Below, one piece after another: positions 5,643 to 7,848 of a stretch of 7,848 nt of DNA. The DNA comes from DATESZ01 sp035283845 (GTDB taxonomy: Bacteria > Desulfobacterota > Syntrophia > Syntrophales > JACQWR01). The position numbers and the translations under genes were made by a program. Location of the stretch: assembly GCA_035283845.1 (NCBI GenBank), contig DATESZ010000003.1, positions 1-7,848 of the forward strand, read 5' to 3'. The first letter of the stretch is position 1. Every line of letters starts with the position of its first letter. The notes below the pieces were generated by a model that saw only the letters and a program-made list of their open reading frames with translations, was not told the DNA's origin and searched no databases.

Positions 5643-7106
5643 CTATTTGCCTGAACGCACCGGCAATGCCCGGGTGCCGAGGTCGAGGAACGGGCGAGAC
5701 CAATCACGCCAGCCAAAGTCGAAATAGAAGAGGGCAGCCTCGGAACCGCGCGTCTCTGATGCCCAGGGAGCAAAACAAGTAATATCAATCAATTCGGTAG
5801 CAACATGTATTCGATGTATAAATATACCGCATGCCGGTTTCCGGGATTTGCCCGCGTCATATAATCCCACCAACTCGTCCTGCGTCGGCATCCGCCAATC
5901 CGTATAACCGCCGCCCTGGTAATTCTCGCAATAACTCTTGGCATTCGCCCAACTGATGCTATTCCCGTTGTCCCTCGCCGCCCACATCAGGTTCGTCTTG
6001 GTGTCCAGAACAGTCCCGTTATTATAGGCAATAAAACGACCATCCCTACCCGTCTCGTCGGCTGTCGAGAGCAATGGACGTTTCCCCATCGCCAACTGCT
6101 CGCGCTCGGCATCAAGCGCTTTCTGTCGTTCCAGCTCTTGTCTCTCCCGTTCCAGTTCCTGCCTCTCCCGCTCCAAGGCAGCCATCTGCTCCGCCAATTC
6201 ATCAGGATCTCGTCTCGGCGGCACAATGGAAGATGCCCTTGAGGACACAAAGACAAAACCTCCCCCCTCGTCGCCCGTGTCCCGGACGGGGCTGCACAGT
6301 GGCTGCTGCTCTGAATTGTTGGCGATGATCGGCGCGATCTGGCTGTATATCTCCTGGGTCGTGATGTAGGGCTTCTCATTTTTCGTCAGCGCCCTGATCA
6401 ACTGGTAGGCAAAGATGCTGTGGCCTTCCGAGCCGCTGTCCGATACGGGCGTCTTGTTCCCCGAGGTCATCCCCCAGCGGCTCTTTTCATTATAGAGGTT
6501 CAGGTAAAACTTGTCATCAATGAGCGGCGGCAAAGACCTTTCTTCACCGAAAAGCGTGCCGGAATAGCAGGAGTCCGACAGGAGCAGGACGTGTCTCGCC
6601 TTCATGCCCTTCATGACCCGCTGTACCACCGTGTTGTCCAGATAAGTTGAGGAATCTCCACCCTTTGCGTCTGCCGGAACCCACCAGCCGTCATTTAATA
6701 CCCGGTCAATCTCCCCATGACCGGCGTAATAGATCAAGACACTCTCGTTGGCGGATGAATTAGCCGCCAAGTCCCTAAGTTTGTCAATAATCTCTTTCCT
6801 GGTTGCCTGCCGGTCTAAAAGAAGGTCAACCTTAAAGTCATACCTCGTTTGCAGCAGGTTGGCAAATTCCCTGGCGTCATTAACGGCAGTTTTAAGGGCA
6901 GGGATCTTCTTGTCTTGATAGTTGTTTATGCCAATCACCAAGGCTTTGTACGCTCCCAACTTCCCGCTTTTGTGGCTAAGGTCTTCTTTGCTCTTTATCT
7001 CCACACCACGCTCAGCATCGACTAGGCACGGAAGCAAAAGGAAACCCACGCAGGCCAGGCAAGCCATCGTTGATTTGAACCATGAACCCGCAGGAAAATG
7101 TCTCAT
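5643..7106 (-). CDS. secreted caspase-like (C14) peptidase with coiled coil and C-terminal DUF1566 domain
   Basis: The 487-residue protein has, in order, a Sec signal (hydrophobic core about residues 13-28, likely cleavage after VDA at 31); a caspase/metacaspase-like domain at about 50-290; an E/R/Q-rich coiled coil at about 300-340 with the repeat ERERQEL; and a DUF1566 (Lcl C-terminal) domain at about 353-487. The catalytic pair is visible as YYAGHGE with His130 and LLSDSCYSGTL with Cys180, both in the expected setting. The DUF1566 hallmarks are GTVLDTKTNLMW, YTDWRMPTQDEL and the terminal RALPVRSGK. Such prokaryotic caspase homologs are thiol peptidases that usually cut after basic residues; the substrate here is unknown. 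The ATG at 7106 follows a G-rich site (7112-7117) with 5-nt spacing. It appears to be a single-gene unit. Its composition is more GC-rich than the ABM gene. Confidence 0.9.
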   Translation of the reverse strand: MRHFPAGSWFKSTMACLACVGFLLLPCLVDAERGVEIKSKEDLSHKSGKLGAYKALVIGINNYQDKKIPALKTAVNDAREFANLLQTRYDFKVDLLLDRQATRKEIIDKLRDLAANSSANESVLIYYAGHGEIDRVLNDGWWVPADAKGGDSSTYLDNTVVQRVMKGMKARHVLLLSDSCYSGTLFGEERSLPPLIDDKFYLNLYNEKSRWGMTSGNKTPVSDSGSEGHSIFAYQLIRALTKNEKPYITTQEIYSQIAPIIANNSEQQPLCSPVRDTGDEGGGFVFVSSRASSIVPPRRDPDELAEQMAALERERQELERERQELERQKALDAEREQLAMGKRPLLSTADETGRDGRFIAYNNGTVLDTKTNLMWAARDNGNSISWANAKSYCENYQGGGYTDWRMPTQDELVGLYDAGKSRKPACGIFIHRIHVATELIDITCFAPWASETRGSEAALFYFDFGWRDWSRPFLDLGTRALPVRSGK

Positions 7107-7214
7107 TCAGGCCCCCCTATCGATGTTCCAACAATCTTTACTCGCCAAACTTATCAAACGTTTTTAGAGGCTAAGGCATATCACAATGACAGTTTCAAAA
7201 GCAATATTTTAACA

Positions 7215-7244
7215 ATTATACTATGATATTACGATACTTGACAG
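7215..7244 (-). promoter_or_regulatory. possible sigma-70 type promoter of the caspase-like gene
   Basis: On the minus strand there is a perfect -10 box, TATAAT (7215-7220), and an 18-bp-spaced -35-like CTGTCA (7239-7244, four of six consensus bases). Transcription would start near 7208 and leave a leader of about 100 nt before the ATG at 7106. The surrounding DNA is AT-rich, so a chance TATAAT is possible. Confidence 0.35.
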
Positions 7245-7363
7245 GTATCAGGGTCTGACTGACGATAACCGTTTATCTTAAGTTTTTACACGCTTTGAAT
7301 CGGAAATCATCAGTTTTGACAACTGTCACCATCCAACATTAATGCCCTCGTAAAAAGTCGCTT

Positions 7364-7402
7364 TTCCCTCCCCCGGCGGGAGGGAATAAAAGGGAGGGGG
7401 AA
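7364..7402 (+). repeat. palindromic repeat copy 5, inside MITE-like element 1
   Basis: The perfect 9-bp stem is TTCCCTCCC (7364-7372) and GGGAGGGAA (7378-7386) around CCGGC, followed by TAAAA and GGGAGGGGGAAAT. It is in forward orientation and faces copy 6. Confidence 0.8.
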
Positions 7403-7430
7403 ATAACATTCAGGAATACGGCAACTTATC

Positions 7431-7467
7431 ACCACCACCCTAACCCTCCCCCATCAAGGGGGAGGAG
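7431..7467 (-). repeat. palindromic repeat copy 6, inside MITE-like element 1
   Basis: The perfect 8-bp stem is CCTCCCCC (7445-7452) and GGGGGAGG (7458-7465) around ATCAA, preceded by CACCACCCTAAC. It is in reverse orientation. Confidence 0.8.
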
Positions 7468-7566
7468 ATTTCTGACTTTTTACGAGGACGTCAACATTAG
7501 GTGACAGAAATAACCAGCATAATCCATATTTTCGGATCTTTCTCAAACTGAGTGGATAAGGTTCGA

Positions 7567-7609
7567 ATTCCCTCTCCCCTTGAGGGAGAGGGTAAGGGTG
7601 AGGGGTGAT
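7567..7609 (+). repeat. palindromic repeat copy 7
   Basis: The perfect 9-bp stem is CCCTCTCCC (7570-7578) and GGGAGAGGG (7584-7592) around CTTGA, then TAAGGGTGAGGGGTGATT. Four G tracts at 7584-7605 with 3-nt loops (AGA, TAA, TGA) fit a G-quadruplex. It is in forward orientation and faces copy 8. Confidence 0.85.
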
Positions 7610-7691
7610 TAAAGATTGAAGTTTTAAGATTTTGGAATTATTAATGCACATAGAAGAGGTATTATAGGTAATAAGGGAGCGCTGTTTATGT

Positions 7692-7729
7692 CACCCTCCC
7701 CTGACCACTCCCATCAAGGGAGGGGGACT
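7692..7729 (-). repeat. palindromic repeat copy 8
   Basis: A shorter stem, CTCCC with GGGAG around ATCAA, is preceded by CACCCTCCCCTGACCA. It is in reverse orientation and more diverged than the other copies. Confidence 0.7.
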
Positions 7730-7848
7730 TACCCACTTGAAATGAGAAAGAGTCATATTTTCATTAATCTTGCCTGCACAGTACATAGTGAAGGCGGGAA
7801 ACCAAACATTCATTTGCTTATTTGATCGCTATAGATTATAATCGTGTA

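Larger units (their letters stand above)
7342..7491. mobile_element. MITE-like element 1 (150 bp) with 8-bp target duplication
   Basis: The left end ATGCCCTCGTAAAAAGTC (7342-7359) and the right end GACTTTTTACGAGGACGT (7474-7491) are inverted repeats matching at 16 of 18 positions, including 14 consecutive inner bases. The direct repeat CAACATTA abuts both ends exactly (7334-7341 and 7492-7499), as a target-site duplication would. Inside are two facing hairpin repeats (copies 5 and 6), so the element is quasi-palindromic throughout. There is no coding capacity, so movement would need a transposase supplied from elsewhere. The family is not identified; 8-bp duplications occur in several IS families. 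Confidence 0.7.
7534..7753. mobile_element. MITE-like element 2 (about 220 bp), less perfect
   Basis: Imperfect inverted repeats at 7537-7560 and 7728-7751 match at 18 of 24 positions, with the outer TCTTTCTCA perfect over 9 bases. A 9-bp direct repeat CATATTTTC lies just outside, at 7525-7533 and 7754-7762, separated from the inverted repeats by 3 and 2 nt. Inside are the facing hairpin repeats 7 and 8. The ends are unrelated to those of element 1. The uneven offset and the AT-rich direct repeat make this weaker than element 1; it could be a decayed element. Confidence 0.4.
7107..7848. other. gene-free region with promoter candidate and two MITE-like elements
   Basis: No credible gene lies in these 742 bases; the one open frame of note on the minus strand is made of the palindromic repeats. 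The part next to the caspase-like gene (7107-7330) is AT-rich and contains the promoter candidate. The rest is occupied by two neighbouring repeat-bearing elements (7342-7491 and 7534-7753). After 7763 I see nothing recognisable up to the window end. Confidence 0.6.

Noticed and set aside
5987..6379. 130-codon open frame on the minus strand in another frame
   Set aside because: It is an arginine/serine-rich shadow of the caspase-like gene, crossing its coil and DUF1566 start.
7454..7651. 65-codon open frame on the minus strand
   Set aside because: The TPHPYPLPQGERE-type peptide is a typical artefact of translating this repeat family.
171..7729. CRISPR array made of the repeated GC-rich units
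   Set aside because: The units are irregularly spaced, of mixed orientation and variable, with no uniform spacers and no cas genes.

Overview
The window looks like accessory chromosomal DNA from a Gram-negative bacterium of moderate GC content. The best guess is a deltaproteobacterium (Desulfobacterota). The guess rests on the many dispersed palindromes built on CCCTCTCCC..TTGA..GGGAGAGGG, which I associate with such genomes, on secreted proteins with Sec-type signals, and on a caspase-like/DUF1566 fusion. There is no rRNA, tRNA, CRISPR array, transposase or phage gene, so the taxonomic call is inference only.

Layout. Bases 1-479 hold the possible 3' end of an upstream gene and three hairpin repeats. 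Two small plus-strand genes follow: an ABM-domain (YgiN-like) protein at 480-773 and a YjbQ/UPF0047 protein at 884-1303. Everything from 1311 to 7106 is coded on the minus strand. In transcription order these are a secreted caspase-like peptidase with a coiled coil and a DUF1566 domain (7106-5643), two tandem secreted cupin paralogs (5333-4494 and 4339-3512), an RNase Z-like metallo-beta-lactamase hydrolase (3249-2209), and a membrane-anchored matrixin-like zinc metalloprotease (2219-1311) whose start overlaps the hydrolase stop by 11 nt. The YjbQ gene and the metalloprotease gene converge tail to tail with only 7 nt between them.

Bases 7107-7848 carry no credible gene. They hold a possible minus-strand promoter and two consecutive MITE-like elements. 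Each element has terminal inverted repeats, an adjacent short direct repeat, and a facing pair of GC-rich hairpins. The first is well formed: 150 bp, 18-bp ends matching at 16 of 18 positions, and an 8-bp CAACATTA duplication abutting both ends. Removing it restores an 8-bp-stem hairpin at the target site.

Functional picture. The minus-strand block is rich in exported or membrane-anchored hydrolases (caspase-like peptidase, cupins, metalloprotease). Only the hydrolase/metalloprotease pair is firmly coupled. The cupin pair is a clear tandem duplication in which one copy keeps the metal ligands and the other has lost the HxH pair. I see no complete known pathway. The features most worth a second look are the MITE-like elements, the repeat family that can form both hairpins and G-quadruplexes, the diverged cupin pair and the split matrixin domain.
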